DNA from: JAKFEW01 sp036675505
Lineage (GTDB): Bacteria > Cyanobacteriota > Sericytochromatia > S15B-MN24 > JAQBPE01
Direction of reading: 5' to 3'
DNA length: 64,000 nt
Assembly: GCA_036675505.1 (NCBI GenBank)
Contig: JAKFEW010000030.1
Location: 1 to 64,000, forward strand
The translations under genes were made by a program, and so were the position numbers. The number at the start of each line of letters is the position of its first letter. Position 1 is the first letter of the stretch. The notes beneath the pieces are model-generated. The model was not told where the DNA came from and did no database searches. It worked only from the letters and a program-made list of their open reading frames with translations. Of the stretch, positions 16,981 to 24,533 are shown one piece after another.

Positions 16981-18585
16981 GTGACGCGCCGCGCCTACTT
17001 TATCGCTCTCAAGCCGCAGGCGCTCTTCGCTTGCCTCCTCGTGCTCACCGGCTGTGCCGGCGGCGGCGGCTCGACCGCCGGGGCGACCTTTCGGGTGGGC
17101 TTGCAGGACGATCCGAAGTCGCTCGACCCGGCGATCGGCTACGACGTGCCCTCCTGGGCGATCGAGCACCTGATGTTCGAGAGCCTCGTGACCTACGGCT
17201 TCGACAGCCAGATCGTGCCGGCCCTCGCTTCGGCGTGGAAGGAGGAGGGCGGCAAGGCCTACGTCTTCACCCTGCGCACCGACCCGAAGTTCCACGACGG
17301 CCGCGCGGTCACGGCGAAAGACGTGGTGTACAGCTTCAACCGCTTGCTGGATCCGGCCACGAAGTCGCCGGGGGCCACGTTCTACACCGACATCGCGGGC
17401 GCGAAGGACCGGCTCGCGGGCAAGGCCCAGGCGGTCGCGGGGGTGACGGCGGTCGACGACCGGACCGTGCGCATCGCCCTCGAGCGGCCCAACCTGATCT
17501 TCCTGCAGCTGCTCGCGATGCCCTTCGCGTCGGTGGTGCCGGATGGCGTGAAGACCGAGGATCTCGCGCGCAAGCCGATCGGCACGGGCCCTTTCGCCTT
17601 CGACGCCTGGAGCTCAGGCCAGAAGATCACGCTCAAGCGCAACCCGCATGGGCGCCCGCCGGCGCCGCCGGCTGGCGCCAAGCCGATCGACGGCGTGGAG
17701 GTGGCGCTCGGCTTGAACGAGAGCATCGAGGTGCTCAAGTTCGAACGCGGCGAGCTCGACGTGGTCGGCGCCCTGCGCAACATCCCGGCCGCCGACTTCA
17801 CGCGGCTGCAGGCCGACCCCAAGCTCAAGGACCGCATGCTGAGCGGCCCCGACGCCGCGGTCCATTACATCACGCTCAACACCACCGTGAAGCCCTTCGA
17901 CAAGCTCGAGGTGCGCCAGGCGATCGCCAAGGCCGTCGACAAGAACCGCGTGATCCAGCTGGTCAACGGCCGCGGCCAGGTGGCGCACGGGATCCTGCCG
18001 CCCACCATGCCGGGCTTCAACCCCGACCTCGCGGGGATCGGGCACGACCCGGCCGGCGCCAAGGCGCTGCTCGCGAAGGCCGGCCTGCCCGACGGCTTCG
18101 CGGCGACGTATTACTGCACCTCGAGCGACACCCAGCGCAAGGTCGCCCAGAGCCTCCAGCAGGATCTCGAGAAGATCGGCATCAAGCTCACGATCAAGGC
18201 GATGGCCTTCCCCACCTACCTGCAAGCGAAGTCCACCAAGGGCCAGGTGGGCATCGGCGCGGGTAACTGGAGCCAGGACTTCCCGGACCCGAGCAACTTC
18301 CTCACCACGATGTTCCACAGCAAGAACATCAAGGAGCGGGATTCGCTGAACGACTCGTACTACAAGAACCCGCAGGTCGACGCGCTGCTCGACAAGGCCG
18401 GAGCGGCCTCCGACCCCGGCTTGCGGGCGCGGCTGTTCCGCGAGGCCGAGGCGATCATCGTCGAGGACGCCCCGGCGGTGCCGCTCTACTACCCCGTGAA
18501 GTACCAGCTGCACGCCGAGCGCGTCACCGGCTACAAGCTCCACCCGATCTGGGGGCTCGAGCTCGCCGGCGCCGGCGTGAAGTAG
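16981..18585 (+). CDS. Peptide/nickel-type ABC transporter substrate-binding lipoprotein
   Basis: A 534-residue SBP_bac_5 family protein with a lipoprotein signal ending L-T-G-C. The family features are clear: F-R-V-G-L-Q-D-D-P-K-S-L-D-P-A near the mature N-terminus, F-x-L-R-x-D-x-K-F-H-D-G-R-x-V-T-A-K-D-V-V-Y-S, and I-G-T-G-P-F in the middle. It binds oligopeptides or other oligomers outside the cell and delivers them to a DppB-type permease. The GTG at 16981 has AAGGAG at the right spacing. The permease gene follows after 4 bp. Confidence 0.9.
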   Translation: MTRRAYFIALKPQALFACLLVLTGCAGGGGSTAGATFRVGLQDDPKSLDPAIGYDVPSWAIEHLMFESLVTYGFDSQIVPALASAWKEEGGKAYVFTLRTDPKFHDGRAVTAKDVVYSFNRLLDPATKSPGATFYTDIAGAKDRLAGKAQAVAGVTAVDDRTVRIALERPNLIFLQLLAMPFASVVPDGVKTEDLARKPIGTGPFAFDAWSSGQKITLKRNPHGRPPAPPAGAKPIDGVEVALGLNESIEVLKFERGELDVVGALRNIPAADFTRLQADPKLKDRMLSGPDAAVHYITLNTTVKPFDKLEVRQAIAKAVDKNRVIQLVNGRGQVAHGILPPTMPGFNPDLAGIGHDPAGAKALLAKAGLPDGFAATYYCTSSDTQRKVAQSLQQDLEKIGIKLTIKAMAFPTYLQAKSTKGQVGIGAGNWSQDFPDPSNFLTTMFHSKNIKERDSLNDSYYKNPQVDALLDKAGAASDPGLRARLFREAEAIIVEDAPAVPLYYPVKYQLHAERVTGYKLHPIWGLELAGAGVK

Positions 18586-18589
18586 CCCG

Positions 18590-19546
18590 ATGGGCGCGTT
18601 GCTCCTTCGGCGCGCGGGCTGGGCCGCCCTGGTCTGGGTGGCGGTCGCCGCGATCACTTTCGCGCTGACCTACATCGTGCCGGCCGACCCCGCCCGCGTG
18701 ATCGCGGGCGCCCAGGCTGATGCCGAGACCGTGGCGCGCATCCACCAGCAGCTCGGCCTCGGCGACCCGCTGCCGCTGCGCTTCGGCCGCTACCTGCTCG
18801 CGGCCGTCCAGGGCGACTTCGGCAAGTCGTTCATCACCGACCAGCCCGTGCTGCCGGCCATCCTGGAGCGGGCGCCGGCGACGGCGATGCTCGCGGTGGG
18901 CGCCCTCCTGGTTTACGTCGTGCTCGGCGGCGCGCTCGGGCTGATCGGCGCGGTGAAGCCGGGCACCTGGGCGGACCGCGCGGCCTCGGGCTTCGCGATC
19001 GCGGGCCTTTCCGTGCCCACGTTCTGGATCGGCCTCGTGCTGCTCTTCCTGTTCGCCTACCGCTGGCCGATCTTCCCACTGGGCGGCGCTGGTACGGGAG
19101 CGGGACCGCCGCTGGTGCGGATCGGCGACACGCTGACACACCTCGTATTGCCGTCGCTCACGCTGGGCCTCGCCGGCGCCGCGTACTACACCCGCGTGCT
19201 GCGCCAGCAGCTGGGCGACGAGCTGCGCAAGGACTACATCCGCGCGGCCCGCGCCCGCGGGCTTTCCGAGGCGCGCGTGGTGTTCGGCCACGGGCTGCGC
19301 AACGCGGCGCTGCCCCTGGTCACGCTGCTCGGCCTCGACTTCGCGGGCTTGCTCGGCGGCGCCGTGCTCACCGAGAGCGTCTTCGCCTGGCCGGGCATCG
19401 GCCAGCAGGCGGTCCAGGCGATTTACACGCTCGACGTGCCCATGATTATGGGTACAGTGTTGTTCGCGGCCACCGCGATCATCGCCATCAACTGGCTGGT
19501 CGACGCGTCGTACTATTTTCTCGATCCGCGCCTCAGAAGGCCTTGA
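18590..19546 (+). CDS. DppB/OppB-type ABC transporter permease
   Basis: A 318-residue inner-membrane permease of the BPD_transp_1 family with about six membrane segments. The cytosolic EAA loop reads K-D-Y-I-R-A-A-R-A-R-G-L-S around residues 214-226, and G-L-D-F-A-G-L-L-G-G-A-V-L-T-E-S-V-F-A-W-P follows, typical of DppB. It normally pairs with a DppC-type permease and two ATPases, none of which is present here. Partners must be encoded elsewhere, or this is a truncated operon. Confidence 0.9.
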   Translation: MGALLLRRAGWAALVWVAVAAITFALTYIVPADPARVIAGAQADAETVARIHQQLGLGDPLPLRFGRYLLAAVQGDFGKSFITDQPVLPAILERAPATAMLAVGALLVYVVLGGALGLIGAVKPGTWADRAASGFAIAGLSVPTFWIGLVLLFLFAYRWPIFPLGGAGTGAGPPLVRIGDTLTHLVLPSLTLGLAGAAYYTRVLRQQLGDELRKDYIRAARARGLSEARVVFGHGLRNAALPLVTLLGLDFAGLLGGAVLTESVFAWPGIGQQAVQAIYTLDVPMIMGTVLFAATAIIAINWLVDASYYFLDPRLRRP

Positions 19547-19556
19547 AGGGAAACTC

Positions 19557-20564
19557 ATGATCCCGCTCAGCAAGACCGTTACGCTCCTGGCCCTCGCGGT
19601 GTCGCTCACCACGGCTTCCGCCCTGGTCGCGCCCGCCATGGCCGCGCCCGCGGCCAAGAAGCCGACAATGGCCCCGAAAGGCGCGGCGCCGGCCTTGCCC
19701 GCACCACGGGTGAAGGCGGCGGAGCCCGAGGCGCAGGGCGTCACGCCAAAACCCGTGACCTTCGAGCGGCAGGAGATCCTGCCGGCCGACGGCCCCTACC
19801 TCGTGAAGGTCTCGAACGTGCGGGGCCGCATCGTGTTCAAGCGCTGGAACAAGAACGTCGTCTGGGTCACCGCCACCGTGCGCGCCACCCGCCCGCTCGC
19901 AGGCAGCCAGCTCGATTACTTCAACGCGGCGGCGATGCAGGTCGCGCGGGCCGGCGACAAGCCCGACGAGACGGCGATCGCCACCATCTGGCGCGGCGTG
20001 CGTGAGACCTTCCCCAGCGTGGTGGCAGCCAAGGCGGCCCACGTCGAGGTGGACTACCTCGTCGCCGTGCCGCCCGAGACGGCCGTCGAGGCGCGTCAGG
20101 AGTACGGACCGATCATCTCGTCGGGGCTCGACGGCCGGCTCGACCTCTTCACGCGCGACGGCGACGTCACGGTGGCGGGCCACAAGGGCTGGGTCGACGC
20201 CGGCAACGAGCGTGGCCGCGTGAGCGTCGCGGGCGTCGAGGGTGACGCCGTGGGGCGGAGCTTCCACGGCCCCGTGACCTTCCGCGACATCAAGGGCGAC
20301 GTCCGGGCCATCACGAGCACGGGCAGCGTGCGGGTCGACGTGCCGGCCCGCTGGGTCGGCGAGGTCTCGTTCCACACCGTGAGCGGCGCCTTCCGCTCGG
20401 ACCTCGCGACCTTCGACACCGACCTCGAGCCCGGCGACCAGGGCTACGTCGGCGTGCTGCGCGGCCCGCTCGCCAGCACCCGGAACGCGCCCGACGTGCG
20501 CGTGCGGGTAGACACCACGAGCGGCGAAGTGGTGCTGGCGGCCGAGCGGGCAGGCGCACAGTAG
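19557..20564 (+). CDS. Exported DUF4097-like beta-repeat protein
   Basis: A 335-residue product with a signal peptide (cleavage after A-M-A near residue 30), a Pro/Ala linker, then a beta-rich region. Its short G-x-V-x-V-x-x strand repeats and T-x-S-G-x-V/F turns (around residues 170-330) fit the DUF4097 adhesin-like beta-helix family. The function of these proteins is poorly known. It follows the permease after 10 bp and precedes the GH2 gene by 69 bp, all on one strand. Confidence 0.6.
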   Translation: MIPLSKTVTLLALAVSLTTASALVAPAMAAPAAKKPTMAPKGAAPALPAPRVKAAEPEAQGVTPKPVTFERQEILPADGPYLVKVSNVRGRIVFKRWNKNVVWVTATVRATRPLAGSQLDYFNAAAMQVARAGDKPDETAIATIWRGVRETFPSVVAAKAAHVEVDYLVAVPPETAVEARQEYGPIISSGLDGRLDLFTRDGDVTVAGHKGWVDAGNERGRVSVAGVEGDAVGRSFHGPVTFRDIKGDVRAITSTGSVRVDVPARWVGEVSFHTVSGAFRSDLATFDTDLEPGDQGYVGVLRGPLASTRNAPDVRVRVDTTSGEVVLAAERAGAQ

Positions 20565-20633
20565 CCCGAAGCGGCTAAAAGTCCGCCGCGTTCGGGTAAG
20601 ATCGCACGGACGCCCGCTGCGAAATCGCCGAGG

Positions 20634-23357
20634 ATGCCGATGCCCGACTTTTCCCTGAACGATCGATTCGAGCCCACGGCGCTCATCCTGGATGGCGAAT
20701 GGAGCTTTACGACCGACCCGCATGATCGCGGCGAGCGCGAGGCCTGGTACGAGCGTGCGAGCGGCTTCGGCCGCGCCGTCATGGTGCCGAGCGCCTGGCA
20801 GCTCTACGGGCGCGACCTGCTCGATTACACCGGGGCGGCCTGGTACCACCGCGAGATCGAGTCCCCCAAGGATTGGGCCGGCAAGACGATCCGGCTCGCT
20901 TTCGGCGCGAGCGACTACCTCACGCGCGCCTGGGTCAACGGCGAGCTCGTCGGCGAGCATGAAGGCGGCTACACGCCCTTCGCCTTCGACGTCACCACGG
21001 CCTTCCGACCGGGCAAGACCAACCACCTCGTGGTGCGCGTCTACGATCCGCGGGACTATGGCGAGGTGCCGCACGGCTTGCAGGGGAGCCATTTCACGCG
21101 CGTGAGCGGCATCTGGCAGCCCGTGCGCCTCGAGGTGCGCCCGGCCGTGTTCATGGCCGACGTGGCGATGCGCGCGCACCTCCACCCCGACCGCGTCGAG
21201 GTGCGGGTGGCGCTCAGCGCGCCGAGCGATGGCCGCGAGGTGGTCGCCGTGGCGCTCGATCCGCGCGGGACCGAGGTGGTCCGTGCCACTGCCGCCGATT
21301 GCGGCCTGGAATGCGCGCTGACCCTCGCGATCCCGGACTGCCACCGCTGGCACCCCGACGATCCGTACCTGTACACGGTGCGCGTCACCCTGACGGGCTC
21401 GGACGACTACGTCGACGTCATCGAGCGCCAGGTGGGCGTGCGCGAGGTGACGGCGATCGACGGCCGGCTCTTCCTGAATGGCCAACCGTTGTTCCTGCGC
21501 GGCGTGGTGGACCACGGTTACTGGCCCGGCGCCCTGTACGCGCCGCCCGACGACGAAGAGATCCAGCGCGAGCTCCGGCTCGCCAAGGAGGCCGGCGTCA
21601 ACGTCATCCGCAAGCACGGCAAGGTCGAGGATCCACGCTGGCTGGACTGGTGCGACAGGCTCGGCATGCTCATCTGGGTCGAGATCCCGGCCTGCGATCG
21701 CTGGACCCACCAGGCGCGCCGCCGCTTCCGCCAGGAGATGCTCGCCGTCGTGCGCCGCGACCTGCACCGGCCATGCGTGGTCGCCTGGACGCTCTACCAC
21801 GCCGGCCGCGGCCTGGAGGACGCCGGCGAGAACCTCCAGCCCTGGCTGCGCCAGCTGTACGACGACGTTTACACCGTCGACCCGACCCGGCCGATCTGCA
21901 CCAACGCGGGCGGCTCGTCGATGCGCACCGACCTGATCGACGAGCACCACCGTTACGTCTTGCCCGAAGAGGCGCGCCAGTGGTCAACCGCCGTCATGGG
22001 CGACGTGCCGGCCTACGGCGCGCCGCGCCTGGTCTCGGAATTCGGCCTGTGGGGCCTGCCCGCGCTCGGCGCCGATGCACCCGACGAGGGCGCGCTCGAC
22101 GAGCGCTGGTGGATCGCCGCCACCGGCCCGGCCCACGGCGAAGAATCGAAGTGGCCGCGCACGGCCGAGATGAACTTCGAGCGCTACAAGCTCGCGGCCG
22201 TCTTCGAGGATCTCGACAACCTCGCCAAGCTGACCCAGCGCCGGCTCACCCGCGGCGTGAAGGGCCTGGTCGAGGCGCTGCGCCGCACGGCCTTCGCGGG
22301 CTACGTCGGGCGATCGTTCACCGACACCGAGTGGGAGGCCAGCGGCTGGCTCGACTACCAGCGCCGACCGAAGCTCGGCTTCGAGGAATGGGCGTCGTTC
22401 AACGGCCCGATCGCGGTGCTGGCGGAGCTGCCGCGCCGCAACTTCTGGGCCGGCGAAGAGATCGAGGTCACCTTCTTCGTCAGCAACCACTCCAAGAACG
22501 CGATGAGCGGCACGCTGGTCTGGGGCATCGACGGCGCCGACTGCGACGGCGAGCTCGAGGTGCAAGTGCCGCCCCACGCCACGGTCCCGGTGGGCAAGGC
22601 CACTTTCCCGGCCCCGACCTTCGGGCGCGCCCAGGCCACACGGCTCACGGCCCGCCTCGTTTCCGGCGGCTGGGAGATCGTGGGGAACGCCTTCGAGCTC
22701 ACCATTTCGCCGCCCGACGCCGGCCGTGCGGACGGCAAGACCATCGCCGTCTCCCAGCTGGCCGATGACCTGCTCGAGCGCCTGCGCGCCCAGGGCTACA
22801 CGCTGGTCGACGCGTGGGAGCCGGGCCAGATCCTCCTGACGGGCTCGCTCGGGCCCGAGGTGTGGGTCGCGCTCGAGCATGGCGCCAACGTGGTCTTCCT
22901 GGCCGAGCACGGAGCGCGAACGCCGGACACCGGCTACCTCTCGTTCCGCGAGCTGCCGCACACGGCCACCTGGGAGCGCAGCGCCTCGATCCACTACATC
23001 CAATGGGATCTCTTCCCGAACCTCCCGCTCAACACGATCATGGGGTGGGAGATGGAGGACCTCTATCCGAATCACGTCATGCCGATGGGCGCGTACGGAA
23101 GCGGCCTGCGCCGTTTCGTGAGCAACCAGGCCGAAGAAGATCCGGCGAACATCCTGGCCGGCTACTTCGAGGGCTGGCTCGGCGCGTTTGCTTCGAGCAT
23201 GCTGCTGCAACCGCTGCGCCACGGGCACCTCATCACCACCACCCTCCGCCTGGGCACCCAGTACGGCCGTCACCCCATCGCGACCCAGCTGCTGAACCGG
23301 CTGCTCACGGAGGTCCACCTCTTCGAGCCACGCACGGTTTACCAGCTCGAGACCTGA
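20634..23357 (+). CDS. Glycoside hydrolase family 2-like protein lacking the acid/base Glu
   Basis: A 907-residue protein with GH2 architecture: jelly-roll sugar-binding domain (about 15-170), Ig-like sandwich (170-275), TIM barrel (275-580), further beta domains and a C-terminal region. It has no signal peptide, so it is probably cytosolic. The nucleophile motif S-E-F-G is present (E469). The acid/base motif that should read W-(S/T)-x-x-N-E reads W-T-L-Y-H-A (H389-A390), so the catalytic Glu appears lost. An A-G-D-like TAAGAT box lies 31 nt upstream (20597-20602). An imported oligosaccharide would be the natural substrate, but activity is doubtful. Confidence 0.78.
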   Translation: MPMPDFSLNDRFEPTALILDGEWSFTTDPHDRGEREAWYERASGFGRAVMVPSAWQLYGRDLLDYTGAAWYHREIESPKDWAGKTIRLAFGASDYLTRAWVNGELVGEHEGGYTPFAFDVTTAFRPGKTNHLVVRVYDPRDYGEVPHGLQGSHFTRVSGIWQPVRLEVRPAVFMADVAMRAHLHPDRVEVRVALSAPSDGREVVAVALDPRGTEVVRATAADCGLECALTLAIPDCHRWHPDDPYLYTVRVTLTGSDDYVDVIERQVGVREVTAIDGRLFLNGQPLFLRGVVDHGYWPGALYAPPDDEEIQRELRLAKEAGVNVIRKHGKVEDPRWLDWCDRLGMLIWVEIPACDRWTHQARRRFRQEMLAVVRRDLHRPCVVAWTLYHAGRGLEDAGENLQPWLRQLYDDVYTVDPTRPICTNAGGSSMRTDLIDEHHRYVLPEEARQWSTAVMGDVPAYGAPRLVSEFGLWGLPALGADAPDEGALDERWWIAATGPAHGEESKWPRTAEMNFERYKLAAVFEDLDNLAKLTQRRLTRGVKGLVEALRRTAFAGYVGRSFTDTEWEASGWLDYQRRPKLGFEEWASFNGPIAVLAELPRRNFWAGEEIEVTFFVSNHSKNAMSGTLVWGIDGADCDGELEVQVPPHATVPVGKATFPAPTFGRAQATRLTARLVSGGWEIVGNAFELTISPPDAGRADGKTIAVSQLADDLLERLRAQGYTLVDAWEPGQILLTGSLGPEVWVALEHGANVVFLAEHGARTPDTGYLSFRELPHTATWERSASIHYIQWDLFPNLPLNTIMGWEMEDLYPNHVMPMGAYGSGLRRFVSNQAEEDPANILAGYFEGWLGAFASSMLLQPLRHGHLITTTLRLGTQYGRHPIATQLLNRLLTEVHLFEPRTVYQLET

Positions 23358-23371
23358 GCCCGAGGCGCCTC

Positions 23372-23575
23372 ATGAGCGAACACCACCCGATCCTGCCATA
23401 CGCCGAAACGCCCCCGCCGCCGCCGCCGCCGCCCCAGCCGACCTCGGGTGCCGTGCCTGCGCCGGTCGGCTCGGATGATCCGAACTACCACTGCTCGAAT
23501 TGCCTGTTCATCCCGCTGCCGTCGGACCCCTCGGGCGGCTTCTGGGCCTGCCAGAACCTCTGCGAGCGCGATTAG
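23372..23575 (+). CDS. Small protein with two Cys pairs
   Basis: A 67-residue product starting 14 bp after the GH2 gene. It has a run of eight prolines in the first third and C-x-x-C plus C-x-x-x-C near the C-terminus, spaced like a small zinc ribbon. No family is recognised. The start at ATG 23372 is supported by the upstream GAGG and by position. Proline runs of this kind usually need EF-P for efficient translation. Confidence 0.5.
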   Translation: MSEHHPILPYAETPPPPPPPPQPTSGAVPAPVGSDDPNYHCSNCLFIPLPSDPSGGFWACQNLCERD

Positions 23576-23640
23576 GCTCGCCGCCCTCGCCTGTTGGCCT
23601 CGCCCGCCGCGCGGCTTAAGCTGGCGCAGGAGGTAGCGAG

Positions 23641-23859
23641 ATGAGCGTGATCTTTTCGCACGTGCACCGGCTCGTGCTGCCCGACGGCACGGTGCAGGAG
23701 CTCGAGTGGCCGCCCGAGGTGGGTGAGGGCGACCTCATCGCGAGCACGGGGGCCGGCATCACGAATGAACCGACCGGGAAGTTCGTGGTGAAGTGGATCG
23801 AGGACCGCCGGCCGGACGCCGGGCCGGTCGAGCGGTACTACCACCTGGAGTGGTTCTGA
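23641..23859 (+). CDS. Small hypothetical protein
   Basis: A 72-residue acidic product with beta-rich predicted character and no recognised domain. AGGAGGT lies about 6 nt before the ATG at 23641, a near-perfect Shine-Dalgarno, which makes it a credible gene despite its length. It is immediately followed by a strong bidirectional terminator and converges on the next gene. Confidence 0.55.
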   Translation: MSVIFSHVHRLVLPDGTVQELEWPPEVGEGDLIASTGAGITNEPTGKFVVKWIEDRRPDAGPVERYYHLEWF

Positions 23860-23892
23860 AATGAGGCCGGGACGTCGTCCCGGCCTCATTTC
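23858..23892. terminator. Perfect bidirectional intrinsic terminator
   Basis: A perfect 16-bp inverted repeat (23858-23873 and 23877-23892) surrounds a 3-base loop. The stem starts with GAAAT and ends with ATTTC, giving a short A-tract before and T-tract after on both strands. It overlaps the stop codon of the upstream gene and separates two convergent genes. Confidence 0.85.
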
Positions 23893-23910
23893 CGGGACGC
23901 GGGCCGACAT

Positions 23911-24435
23911 TCAACGGCCCTCGAGCGTCCGGCGTTTCAGCTCTTCAGGGGTCGGACCGCCCTGCGCGAGCGGGATGTAACGGTCCGGGCCGACGCGGAT
24001 GTAAAGCGGGCCGACTTCCGCGATCGCCTGCCCACCCGCGCCGCCGCCACCGCCCTTCGGGGCGTAGTAGGTGACGCCGTTGAACACGCCGGCCGGCGCC
24101 ATGTTCGTGTCTTCCACCACCACCGAGGGTTGGCGGGTGTCGAGCACCCAGCGCGACCCGCCATGGGCGATTTGCATGCCTGCCGTCTGGTCCGGCCAGT
24201 ACCAGCTGGCATAGGGTGCGCCCGTGCGCATCCAGCCCCGATCGGCGATGAAGCCGGCCGCCGCGAGCGCGATGCCGCCGACCACCGCCCAGGTGACCCA
24301 GCGCGGCGCGGCGTAGCCATAGCCGGCCCGCCGGCGCGCATCGCCCACCTTGGCTTCCTCGAACGCGCGCCCGGCGACGTCGAAGTCGGCCGTCGGGGTC
24401 TCGTCCCGGTCGTCGTCTGGCCCGAACGTCGCCAT
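23911..24435 (-). CDS. Single-pass membrane protein, unknown function
   Basis: A 174-residue product with an acidic cytosolic N-terminus, one membrane helix around residues 46-65 (W-V-T-W-A-V-V-G-G-I-A-L-A-A-A-G), and an exported C-terminal region with a glycine run near residue 130. No family is recognised. The ATG at 24435 has GGAGGAGG just upstream and is preferred over a GTG/ATG further out. It is downstream of the large NHL lipoprotein gene on the same strand with about 100 bp between. Confidence 0.6.
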   Translation of the reverse strand: MATFGPDDDRDETPTADFDVAGRAFEEAKVGDARRRAGYGYAAPRWVTWAVVGGIALAAAGFIADRGWMRTGAPYASWYWPDQTAGMQIAHGGSRWVLDTRQPSVVVEDTNMAPAGVFNGVTYYAPKGGGGGAGGQAIAEVGPLYIRVGPDRYIPLAQGGPTPEELKRRTLEGR

Positions 24436-24533
24436 GGGCACCTCCTCCGGAGGCCCCCCGGCCCCCACCCCACGGTACGCGGCGGGCGGCCGAGCGCCAA
24501 CAACCGAGCGAGGGTCGGGGTGAAGAGCGGCGC

